Under the pieces are notes generated by a model. That model was not told where the DNA came from, did no database searches, and worked only from the letters and a program-made list of their open reading frames with translations. The translations under genes and the position numbers were made by a program. Source: Chrysaora quinquecirrha (taxonomy: Eukaryota > Cnidaria > Scyphozoa > Semaeostomeae > Pelagiidae). Taken from it: 64,000 nt of DNA. The DNA is taken from positions 1,074,391 to 1,138,390 of the forward strand of contig JACTAT010000039.1 in assembly GCA_014526335.1 (NCBI GenBank). Reading direction: 5' to 3'. Positions 1 through 9,840 of the stretch are shown piece by piece (positions within the stretch are counted from its first letter, which is position 1; every line of letters begins with the position of its first letter).

Positions 1-757
1 AATGAAACACGGTACCCTCTAGGAGCTGAAGCATTAAAAATAGCAAACAACCATCATCATAGAGTGCTGCAACACAACTGGGATTTTGGCTGCTCTATGC
101 TCGAGATCCGAGGAGTCTGCGCTGGTTGAATATTGAGCGATGTAGACATTAGTTTGACTCCCAAACTTAATCGGGGTTCGACTGGACAACAAACTCTGGA
201 AAACCAACATTTTTTAAAAATTAGTTCTTTGAGAGGCTTTAGGCTTTGGATTGAGCATTTCAATTACGACTTTAAAACGCAAATGCTGTCGGAAAAGCCA
301 CCGAAATCGGTAAAATTTTAGTTTGCAAAAGAACAGACTGTTTCCTTCTCTCCTTGTTGGAAATTAGAAAGTGTTGAAATCGGAAACACTTGCCTGAATT
401 TTCTCAAAAACAAGTAATTTGCAAATACACTTCAACTCTATGAAATTTACCGAAACAGAAAGCCGCAACTTCGGTACCAAAAGATCTAAAAAAGACGATT
501 TTCCAAAGGCATTATTCAGATCATTGCTTCAAAACGTGTTTTGGATCGAGTGTCTCACTGCAAACCACAGGAAAATAATTGATAAGGTAATGTTTAAAAT
601 AAGACTGTTTTGTACCAGTATGCCTAGCGGTAGTAATTAAATGGATTACTGTAAAAGACTTAAATAAAATTAAAAGCTCTTTACTTGTGAAAGATGAAAG
701 AAAGTAAATTATCCTTCAGCTAAGACTCCCCTCTATATTTTTATCCTACATAAATTA

Positions 758-758
758 T

Positions 759-797
<39 letters not shown>

Positions 798-905
798 AGT
801 TAGTTAGTTAGTGATTCAGCACGTTAGCGAGTTAGTTAGCTAATTAGTTAGTCAATTAGTGAATTAGAAAGTTAGTTAGTAAATTAGTTAGTTAGTTTGT
901 TAGTT

Positions 906-967
<62 letters not shown>

Positions 968-1078
968 GGTTAGTTAGGTACTAGGTTACTTGTAGTCAGT
1001 CACTCAGCCAGCCAGTAAATTAGTTAATTAGTTAGCAAGTTTGACAGTTGGTTAGTAGTTTAGTTTAGTTAGTTAGCT
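758..1078. repeat. (TTAG)n microsatellite, degenerate
   Basis: Tetranucleotide array of GTTA/TTAG units, nearly perfect at about 758-800 and 905-970 and degenerate elsewhere. It lies just upstream of the first visible Wnt exon. Similar arrays occur at 10913-11436 and, in inverted form, at 45185-45472. Nothing resembling a gene is visible between 1 and 1166 apart from this array; the 5' Wnt exon with the signal peptide was not found there. Confidence 0.9.
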
Positions 1079-1166
1079 TAGGCCTGCTAGGCGATTCTTT
1101 TCACCCTCATGGAAATCGAGTCAAATCTAGTGATATCGAATCATCTTTCTGATTTTTTGCAAACAG

Positions 1167-2443
1167 GGCACAACCACAACAGAAAAACCGACCAACTAAG
1201 CTGGTGCATCTACTGTGTAATAGTGTGCCAAATATTGGGCCATTCTTGCAGCGTATTTGCATCGAACAAACAGACTTATACTTGGCTATCATTCGTGGTT
1301 TAGAGAAAGGGATCAAAACATGTCAGAAGTTGTTTGAAAACGAACGATGGAATTGCACACCAAAAGGAGATCCGATGAGATCCGGACTGCTCGGATACAT
1401 CATGGCAAGAGGTAAGTTTAGGTATTCATTTCAATACCTCTAATACTAGACTAATTAGCTGAGCCCCAAGTTTCGCCCATGAAACCGAGACTAACACCAA
1501 ACTGAGATCACTCATCCTGGTAGTTGTACAGGAGTGTCGGGGTTAGCGGCAGAGCGGAAAATAACGACCCAGGCAATAGTCTAACTCCAATACCATGAAA
1601 TTTCGCATCCCTCTAATTTTCACCCCCTAAATTTTTACCACGTGAATCGTAATTCATTCTTGGCTAAAGATCACAATAGAGGGGGCTAAAGGGGGGAGTA
1701 TTCAGCACGCTTCACGGAGAACCGAAATCAATTATCGCGAAGAACGTATAGTTTTTTGAGTTGTACAAAACTTCAGAATTGCAAGAAACAGCGGAGACAT
1801 TTTCGGGCATACTTAAAAGCTTTTTCGTCTGAGTCTGACACGTTTCGACACAGACGAAAAAAGCTTTTAAGTATGCCCGAAAATACGTGTTACTAAAAAT
1901 ACTTCAGGATTTTCTCGAAAATTGAAACATCAATTTTAAAGGTGTTTTAAATAATATTTTAGATAGTGTTAATTCCAAAGATGAGGTGTTTCCCACAGTT
2001 AACTTGGAGAAGATGAAAAAGTTACATGAAGGAGGCTATTTATTTCAAATGAAATTGATAATTGAGTTGGTGAAACTTGCAAAACACATAATTTAAGAAA
2101 AATCGAACTTCATAAAGGGGTTGAATTGTTGACCACTGATTCCATTTTAATAAGAAAATGAACTGCGCTTAACTACTGTATGACGAACTATGATATTCTA
2201 GCCAAGGGGCACTTGACCAGATTTCGGTTGCTAGGTATTTTCCATTAATTTTATATGTGGAAAGAAATTGTGTGGGAAGATAAGGAACATGAAGTCTTGA
2301 ACGAACGAAGGCTCCCATGTGCAAGGGGTGAAAAGTCATGCGCGTCAGCACGATAGCAGACTTGATACACAAGTCCCTACCAACCTCGTTCCCAAGGAAA
2401 GAGGTTCATCCCTGAACTCTGTGTCCAGTTTTGAGGGATGAGA

Positions 2444-2490
<47 letters not shown>

Positions 2491-5400
2491 GCAATAGATA
2501 CCCTTGGGAAGACTCATTACTCGAGCTAGTTTACGCTCGCCCTATTTTTGTTTTGTTACTCCAGCACTGAACGATTTTAAAAACAACAAAAAACAACAAA
2601 ATCGAGCGAAGTAGTGGGACTTGGAGATAGTAGATCTAACCCTTAGGAACGAAGTTGGTCTCCGAATTTCCTTCTCACTGAACCGAATTTTATTGTTCTC
2701 TTCAGTGGTTTAAGTGGCAGCAATTCAATTCAATAGCGACAGCCATGACTCACGTAGTGAGTTTTGCAAATAAGGAAAAATCTCTAAGAAAACATAACGT
2801 GACTTTGTACCCTCGATATTCATTGGTTAAAGACAAGCAATCACTGCTTTGGTTTGAACGAAAAGAGCAATAATAACGTCTCCCTAACAAAAAAATAGGC
2901 TGAAGTTTTTCCAACGTGAAGATTCAGTCAAGGATATGTAGCCTAACCTTAGCCGCTCTCTTACCGACACCTTCCTCGACTGGAGTAAGAAATGACACTC
3001 AAATCGAAGTACACTCAATGTCAAGTCAAGAAGGTTAACGATTTCTCACTCAACCTCGTACAAATATTGATATACCATCATTAAATGTTAATATCATTAA
3101 ATTGGGATTAAATTTAAAGTCCATTAAGACATTTGAAATGCTTTCAGTTTAAATGAATGTTCAAGCTTTCTTAGGTAGCAAGGAATTTTGGGGTGTGTAT
3201 GGATCTGAAATATGCAAAAGGGTTTATTGTAGCAAAGTGAACCCGATAAACTTTGCTCAGCTCATCGAGACTACGAACAAATCAATATCACTTAAACTTT
3301 GCTTTCGCAGAGGGGTGTTAATCTCTGTTTCACCAATTCTAACTTAGGCTCTTGCATAATTCAATTGATCTTCCCGTTGTATCCCGCAAGCTGATTGGTG
3401 TTTAAAACACAATGGCAATTCGACTTCACTTTCTGATTGGCGCATTTCGAGCCGCATCTGGGTATAAATTCCGCCTTAGTCAATTGTTTCGGTCTGTTTC
3501 TGACGTTTATACTCTGATGAGGAGTGTCAGACGAAAACAACTTGTAACTTATCCAGAGATTTGTCCACTGTTTCTCGCAATTTTGATTTTTTTACAACTC
3601 AAAAGCTCGTCACATACGTTTTTCTGTTTCAGTTTCTAGAGAAGCTGCATTCATGTATGCAATGGCATCAGCTGGTATAACACACTGGGTAACGCAAGAA
3701 TGCTACTGGGGGAGAATAAGCAATTGCATTTGCAATAGTAAACTTGCAGGAAAATGGCACAAAGATGAGTTCAAATGGGATTGTGATATGGATGTTGCGA
3801 TTGGCATGAAAATATCAAGAGAAGTAATGGAAGACGGGCTTTTAAAATGGAACGCAGAGGCATTGATGAATAGACATAATAGTGATGTTGGACGATTGGT
3901 AAGTCGATTAGTTTCAGACATCAGCAAGCAGAAAAGCAGCAATGCAAAGCTTGTAGGGCTTGTAGTTCGCAGTGGGCTCCCGGGGGGTACATGACCTATG
4001 GATGATAGGGGATATGCCGCCGAGATTTCACAGACCCACCCAATTATACTTTAGACACAGACCAGGCACCGACCCTATATTATGTGTAAGACCCTGACCC
4101 TGATATACAGGCGCTATGACAAGCCGAATGTGAGAGTAATAAGGCTTTCTAGGCCGTTGGCCGTTGCTTGAAATTGCGCTACGAACCGAGGGGCATTTCA
4201 CTCTGCAAAAAGGCGTACGAAATTTCCATTAAAACAAAAGGACTTTCAAGGGATTTCCGAGAAAGCAATAGAGTCCCGTCGCCTTGAGTGGAACGATTCG
4301 CATTTTTCTGATTTCTGACTGAGCAAAGTTAAATTTGAATTTCAAGGAGTTTGGGTTTAATAATTTAAGAAAAACCCGCGAAAATATTTTGCTGACGCCA
4401 TTTCTTGTTTCTTCAGCAATTTTTGATGTTTAGATTATTGCCGATAATTTGTTATAATATTTTGAAAGTTAGCAGTTTGAAATGAAATGCAAGTACCTTC
4501 GAAATATCTTGTCTTCATTTTTTTACTCTAACTTTCATGGTCATTTTTTCTGTCTCTGGGTTAATTTCAACAAAACAAAACTCCTCAACATGTTCCTTTT
4601 CCATTCAAAAGTAAACTTTTGAAGAAAGTTTACAGATTTCGTGCGCAGTTTTCATTCCGGAGGTTATTTACCAGACGCTATGTGACCGGCCTATTTTCGT
4701 GTTGAGTGGAACGACTGCCTTCCGCACTAGTTCCAATAGAGAAAGCAACCGATGCTGCGATGCTACGAACGATTTGACTTCCAAAAAGGTGTACGAGATT
4801 TTCAAGGAGTGAATTGCCCCTCGCTACGAACATCTTCGACACGATATTGACACTATTCGGACTCTATTAAGGTGCAATGTTTTAGCTTTCTTCTATTTCC
4901 CATTCTGTTATATGGGGATTTGGCTAAAATCATATAAAAACCCCAAACATATGGGCCACACATACTTGTCATTAAATTAAATACTCCCGGGGGTGGGGCA
5001 AGATGAAATAACCCTGGAGTGAGTGGCCAAGCTTCTCAGTCAGTTCTCGTTAGAAAGCTGAAGTTTAGCTTGGTCGTGTGAGGTCAGCATATCCGGATGG
5101 GTGACTTTCCAGATTGATGACTAAACAACTCACTCTGCCGTCCTTCGGAAGGGACGTTAAACTAGGGGTCCCATGCCTGGATGCGGCATTCATAGTAGGC
5201 CTAAATTAGCTGAAAAAGCTAGAAATAAAAGCCTACGCAAAATAAATTAACAACAACAACAATAAAAACCCTTGTTATTTTTCTGTAGGCAGTGAAGCAT
5301 ACAATGGCTTTGCAGTGTAAGTGCTTTGGGTTGTCTGGCGTTTGCACATCAAAAACATGCTACCGAGCTATCATGCCGAGAGAAGAACTAATAGGCCGAT

Positions 5401-5774
5401 GGTTGAAAGAAAAATACAAAACTGCGATTCAAGTTATGGCCTCACGACGATCCAACAGGAGTGGCTACCCGAAGTCCTTGGTCACAAAACACGAAAAAAT
5501 TATACGTCCGGATGAAATGAGTCTTATATACTTGGAGGAATCTCCGAACTACTGTAAGAGGAATCCGGACAAGGGCTCATTGGGAACCAGAGGAAGACGT
5601 TGCAATAATACCAATACAGTGCAGAGCAATAGTTGTAAGCTGCTGTGTTGTGGACGAGGCTATGATACTCACATACAAACGAGGCAACAGAAATGCAACT
5701 GCAAGTTCAAATGGTGCTGTGAAGTTGAGTGTGAGGAGTGCAAAAGCACGTGTAACGTGTACACGTGTAAATGA
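1167..5774 (+). CDS. Wnt: Wnt family secreted ligand, partial (lacks signal-peptide exon)
   Basis: Secreted, lipid-modified ligand of Frizzled/LRP receptors. Three coding exons join in frame: 1167-1411, 3633-3898 and 5289-5774 (TGA), each with AG/GT borders, giving about 331 residues. Seen in order: ERWNCT (conserved N-glycosylation site), REAAFMYAMASAG, then CKCFGLSGVCTSKTC in the third exon. The serine expected to carry palmitoleate is codon TCT at 5334-5336. The C-terminus has LCCGRGYDT and the Cys-rich KWCCEVECEEC, ending TCK. The signal peptide and first residues must lie further 5', in or before this window. Divergent points: the usual CHG is CFG, the second Ser of SGSC is Val, and the usual WxWGGC region reads FKWDCDMD. 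A candidate AATAAA lies at 5954. Subfamily is not assignable by eye. Introns carry hairpin MITE and 5S-SINE insertions. Confidence 0.93.
1451..1590. repeat. dispersed repeat, copy 1 (second at 15255-15415)
   Basis: About 140 bp in the first Wnt intron (GCTGAGCCCCAAGTTTCGCC ... CAATAGTCTAAC) is clearly related to 15255-15415 in the same orientation. Shared blocks include GAGACTAACACCAAACTGAGATC-like and GGTAGTTGTA segments. No tRNA boxes or coding capacity recognised. Confidence 0.6.
1741..1915. mobile_element. hairpin MITE, GTCAGACGAAAA family
   Basis: Two inverted arms of about 32 bp (1800-1831 and 1852-1884) share TTTTCGGGCATACTTAAAAG and the CAGACGAAAA core, so the region folds into a long hairpin. 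The outer sequence (AAACTTCAGAATTGCAAGAA) recurs in other copies at about 3355-3620, 12590-12760, 21665-21925, 26925-27060, 33840-34070, 43895-43990, 51160-51440 and 60680-60760. No coding capacity. Confidence 0.75.
2370..2491 (+). repeat. retroposon-like 3' end with (AAC)n tail
   Basis: A block (CCAACCTCGTTCCCAAGGAA ... GAGGGATGAG) runs directly into about 17 AAC triplets. The 5S-derived SINEs at 5017 and 36024 also end in AAC tails, so this may be the 3' part of another retroposon using the same machinery. Lies in the first visible Wnt intron. Confidence 0.55.
3355..3620 (+). mobile_element. GTCAGACGAAAA-family element, long form
   Basis: Contains GCAAGCTGATTGGTGTTTAA, a GGGTATAAATTC segment, GGTCTGTTTCTGACGTTTAT and the GTGTCAGACGAAAA-type core, all recurring at 12590-12760, 21775-21870 and 51240-51420. 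It sits immediately upstream of Wnt exon 3633-3898; the acceptor polypyrimidine tract begins a few bases beyond it. Confidence 0.65.
5017..5266 (+). mobile_element. 5S rRNA-derived SINE (SINE3-like), copy 1
   Basis: The head resembles the internal promoter half of metazoan 5S rRNA: CAGTTCTCGTTAGAAAGCTG, GAAGTTTAGC, GGATGGGTGACTTTCC. A unique body follows (CCTTCGGAAGGGACGTTAA, CCATGCCTGGATGCGGCAT) and it ends in an AAC-rich tail. It is collinear with 36024-36273, confirming a mobile family. Located in the Wnt intron just before the last exon. Confidence 0.8.
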
Positions 5775-7712
5775 CGTAATGAGACAAAACACGTGAAATT
5801 TGTTGCTGGGGTTGCAGATAGAGTTAATTCACAAGCTTAACAGATTTGTATGTGATCGCGATACTTAACGTTAAAGTAAACAAGTAATTGCTTTTTCGAA
5901 AAAATAGCAAAATAGTATAGTTGACATAAGTGAACGTAAACAAGAATGTTAGGAATAAAAAGAACAACTTAACAACTAAGAAATTTCTCAGTCTTATAGT
6001 TGATAGGAAAACGTAACGGCTTTTGGCTCATCAAGAACATTTGATAACTATCTCGAATGGAGTTAGTTTATTAGAGAAAGTAGTAGTAGAAATCAGTGTG
6101 TACTGGCTATGACATGAAGACGGTTTGTCTCAAAAGATTACTGATGCACCCCAGAAAAATAACTATATACTTGTATTTCACAACTGAGAAGTAATAGTTA
6201 CATAGAGTAATAGGTGTTAACTATGCTTAGACAATGGCGTTTCGCTGATATTGAAAACTAAGAGGAATTTCTCTTGTAATAAGCTGCGAATTTACCTTTG
6301 ACCTGGTCTAACGGCAATTCGATTAATGCCGAGGAACAATGTAGATAAATTGTATCGCACGTGTAGCGTATCTCTCATAGAAATGGTGTCTCTACTTACT
6401 AGCAACCGCATAATATGCAGACTTTACTATCTATTTTTGCTACATTGCAATGTTGAGCATATACAATGAAGTGCCCAGTTGAAGGCCAAATGGAGTATTT
6501 AGTGCAAGTCGCTAGGACCTCAGTAGTAGGTTAACTAATCAAGACCTTGACTCTGGCTGTGCCGTTACCGTAGCTTGCGCTCGAACCCTAACTTCGCCGA
6601 GCTTTAGACACCATGAACCAGCTGGATTAGGCCACGACGCCACAGCACCTTCAAAAGGATGCTAGTGATGGATGATGATGTTGAATATTAACTAACAGCA
6701 AATTCACAGAAAACAATTGATTTTGCATCAAAACTTCATCAGAATTCAAAAGACACAAATTTTTAGTGAATGCGTAATGTATAATGTTCGGTTATCGTTG
6801 CGTTCATTTTTAACAAAAACATGTTTTTCCAAATGTGTTAATGAATAAGTGAGAATCCCCCGAATACAATATGCCAATCCCCCAAATACTATTTGCCACC
6901 AAATACTATCTAATAATGCTTAGTGAAAAAAGTAGGATTACGTTTATAACTACGACTGCACTCTGTCTAACTGCTATGCTATCTCTAGCTAAGAAGACAC
7001 CCCCGGTATCGTCAAGAGGGGGGGGGGGGGTGAGGTGGGGTAAAATGTCTAGGGCTAGGGCTCTGAAGGGGCCCACAAAATTTAAAATTTTCTTTTATGC
7101 TTCCCGTCGAAATCTCCCCAAGGCCAAATACCATTACATTACCCTTGGCTCCACCCTGCCCCTTGATAGCCGTGGGCACCCCCATTATCAGTTGATATGG
7201 AAGACAAGGAATCTTTCACTAAACAAATTCTATAGCTAAAAATCCCCCGCTCCTTAATCTGGAGCTTAAATATAAATTTAAAGTTCAAAATTTACTTCAG
7301 TACTTAATTCTAATGGGCACACTGAAAAAGCTTAATAAATTCAGTCGAATTAATAAATAAAGTCAAATTAATAAATAAAGGATTAAGTTATTTTAAATAA
7401 AGAAATGCAATTTATTTTATTAGAAAATGTTTATTCTATCATAAATTTATTGTTTCGTTTTAGTTCTTAATAACCAAAAGTTTGCAAAAAATATTAAATT
7501 GTAATAACATATTAATACACACTTACTTTTTAACCCCGAGGATTTTTCCTGTAATCTTCGGTTTTCGGATGAGAACATCTTTGTCGCCAGCATCATCAAA
7601 ATCATCTTCGGAATCATAATTTCTTTCGTCGTCGATTCTCGTCACGTCTTCCATTTGAATTGTATTCCTCGTTATTCGTCTTTCGTCTTTGAATAGAAGA
7701 GAATTTTCAAAG
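5775..7712. other. intergenic, no gene recognised
   Basis: After the Wnt stop there is an AT-rich stretch, probably 3'UTR at first, with a candidate AATAAA at 5954. A tRNA-type SINE lies at about 6473-6655 on the minus strand. The 122-codon open frame at 6871-7239 spans a poly-G run and low-complexity text and resembles nothing I know. Confidence 0.6.
6473..6655 (-). mobile_element. tRNA-derived SINE, family S1
   Basis: Read on the minus strand it begins GGTGCTGTGGCGTCGTGGC (A-box-like), has GGGTTCGAGC (B-box-like), then the body AAGGTCTTGATTAGTTAACC. The same organisation is seen on the plus strand at 53526-53700 and in fragments at 37437-37600 and 47285-47365. Confidence 0.7.
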
Positions 7713-8005
7713 TTAAGGCCTGGCTAAACTAGGAGACATGTCGCGGGCGATATTATCGCGAGTGACAGGTCCCCTCGATGTTTCCCCGTTTAGCCACCTC
7801 GGAAAGTTTGTAGCGCGCGACAAAATTTGTAGCCAGAGACGCGCAAATGTTTGTGAGAGACAACAGAAGCATTTCTTGTCTCCGCGGCATGCAAATGAAT
7901 CAGGGAACATGTTGCTCGCTTGTCACTCGCGTGCTTAGCCACCCTAGAAGACACTCGGAATAAAATGTCGCGCACGACATGTCTCCTAGTTTAGCCAGAG
8001 TTTAA
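7713..8005. mobile_element. TIR MITE, CCTGGCTAAAC family
   Basis: About 290 bp bounded by inverted repeats of roughly 30 bp. The left arm begins TTAAGGCCTGGCTAAACTAG. The right arm, reverse-complemented, contains CTGGCTAAACTAGGAGACAT. The interior has no coding capacity. The outer CCTGGCTAAAC motif is shared with 17124-20851, 25393, 30703-30830, 59144 and 63737-63928. Confidence 0.8.
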
Positions 8006-8126
8006 CATAGTGCCAAGAAATAAGCCGGGCTTTGTAGTGAAACCGTAGATAAATTCTGGATGGGTTTTCACTAGGCCAGCACTTAACAATAGTTACCCAA
8101 AAGAGTGCAAGTAGGACCTTAGGCCA

Positions 8127-8274
8127 GTCAATCAATCAATCAATCAAACAAACAATCAATCAATCAAAGAACCAAGCACTCAATCAAACAATCAAGAAAT
8201 CAATCAAACAATCCAGCAATCAATCAAACAATCAAGCGATCAATCAAACAATCAAGCCATGAATCAAGCAATCA

Positions 8275-8310
<36 letters not shown>

Positions 8311-8345
8311 GTCAATCAAACAATCAATCAATCAATCAATCAATT
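8127..8345. repeat. (CAAT)n/(CAAA) microsatellite, left flank
   Basis: CAATCAATCAAT with interspersed CAAA units, abutting the retroelement fragment without a gap. A matching array at 9508-9577 lies on the other side. Confidence 0.95.
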
Positions 8346-9530
8346 AATGAAGGAGACCCTTTCGCCATGCCTGCCTATGCTGTCGGGATTGTGCCACTTC
8401 TACCCTTGTTAAAGCCAACTTTTGATGATCAACCATCACTTGTCAAACATGCAGCATATGCAGATGATTTAGGAGGAGCTTGTAGTATCCATCACTTAAA
8501 GCAATGGTGGGAAAATGTTGAACAGTATGGCCAACTTTTTGGATACTTTCCTAAAGCTTCTAAATCATGGTTGATAATCAAAGAGGACAAATTCGATATT
8601 GCTGCTGAAGTGTTTACTGGCACAAACATAAACCTTACAAAGTCTGGTAGAAAATACTTTGGATCTTTTGTGAGAACATCTGCAGCTAAAGATAACTACG
8701 TCAGAGAGCTAGTTGAAAAATGGATAATTCAACTCAAATCTTTATGCCACATCGCAAAGTCTGAGCCACAAGCAGCCTATGCAGGGTTCGTTGGTGGCTT
8801 TAGGCACAGAGTTCTTCAAAAATAAAGGATCAAATCACGGAGTATCAGCTTGACTTTCGGATGCAGACATTCGCAAAGAAGACTTGTGTAAGAGAGAAGA
8901 GAAGAATAGAAAATTACTGGACGATTTGAGATCCAGAATGGCAGCAGACATGAAGAAAGCGAATGAGATATCGCAGTTAAAAGGAGCATCGTCATGGCTG
9001 ACCAGTTTACCGCTAAAATCTGAGAACTTCTCTTTAAACAAAAGGGAATTTCACGATTCCATACGCCTCAGATACAGATGGAGGCTTAAGTTTATGCCTT
9101 CCACGTGTGTCTGCGGCAAACCGTACAACGAGGATCATGCAATGGCATGTCAGAAGGGTGGATACATCCATCATCGTCATAATGAGATCAGAGACTTGTT
9201 CGTCAAACTCGCAGAAGAAATTTCAAATGACGTTGAATGTGAACCACAACTTCAACCTTTGTCTGGTGAAAAACTTCCACCGTCAACAAATATCACTGAT
9301 GAAGCTCGCTTGGATCTCAGTGTTCGCAGCTTTTGGCAGAGAGGACAGAGAGCCTTTTTTGATGTTCGGGTTTTTAACCCTTTCGCTCCTTCCTACCAAA
9401 ACCAAAGAGTGCAGAACTTGTTAATTGCAAACGAAAAAGAAAAGAAACGTGCCTACGGTCATCGTGTGATAGAGGTAGAGCATGGCTCATTCCAAACAAA
9501 CAAGCGATCTATCAAACAATCAATCAAACA
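8346..9530 (+). mobile_element. degenerate retroelement: reverse transcriptase plus CCHC/restriction-like endonuclease
   Basis: Two open segments in different frames. The first (to 8825) contains HAAYADDLGG, the reverse transcriptase palm motif with catalytic Asp pair, followed by a thumb-like region; it stops in an A-run. The second (about 8884-9510) has CVCGKPYNEDHAMAC, a Cys-x-Cys...His...Cys knuckle, then RHNEIRD. After that come ARLDLSV and AFFDVRVFNPFA, laid out like the PD-(D/E)XK-type endonuclease of R2/R4/NeSL non-LTR elements. The frame change, the small size (about 1.2 kb) and missing N-terminal parts show it is dead. Its last residues run into CAAT repeat text (KQSIKQSIKQ), so the true C-terminus has been replaced. 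Family assignment is by motif recognition only. Confidence 0.75.
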
Positions 9531-9577
9531 GTCAATCAAACAACCAACCAATCAATCAATCAACCAATCAAAATCTT
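9508..9577. repeat. (CAAT)n microsatellite, right flank
   Basis: AATCAATCAAACAGTCAATC-type repeat directly following the endonuclease fragment. Same motif and strand orientation as 8127-8345. Confidence 0.9.
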
Positions 9578-9840
9578 GAAGCTAAACTATACTGTGTGCA
9601 CCAAAAAGAATCATACATCCGCGATCTATCAACAACCACAGCGAGGATTTTAGCAATATGTCCTGCAGTTGTATAGTCTTGAGAGATGGCAGATTCCCTT
9701 TGAAAAGGAGCTGTGCATATGTTATGGATTTATCCCAACAAATAACTCCTAGGGTTTCTCCGTCGGAGTCTCTCAAGGAGGCCAAGTAAAGTCCTAAGCA
9801 AGAAGCTACAAACAAGTTACAATAACAAAGCCTAATTTAC

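Noticed and set aside
758..1078. TTAG arrays as interstitial telomere
   Set aside because: The unit is TTAG, not the animal TTAGGG or arthropod TTAGG, and arrays are short and degenerate.
3514..3540. CTGATGAG...GAAA pattern resembling a hammerhead ribozyme core
   Set aside because: The bases between the two motifs do not form stem II, and other copies of the same repeat read CTGAGGAG, lacking the core. Chance variant of a MITE.
6871..7239. 122-codon open frame
   Set aside because: Crosses a poly-G run and low-complexity DNA; no homologue recognised.
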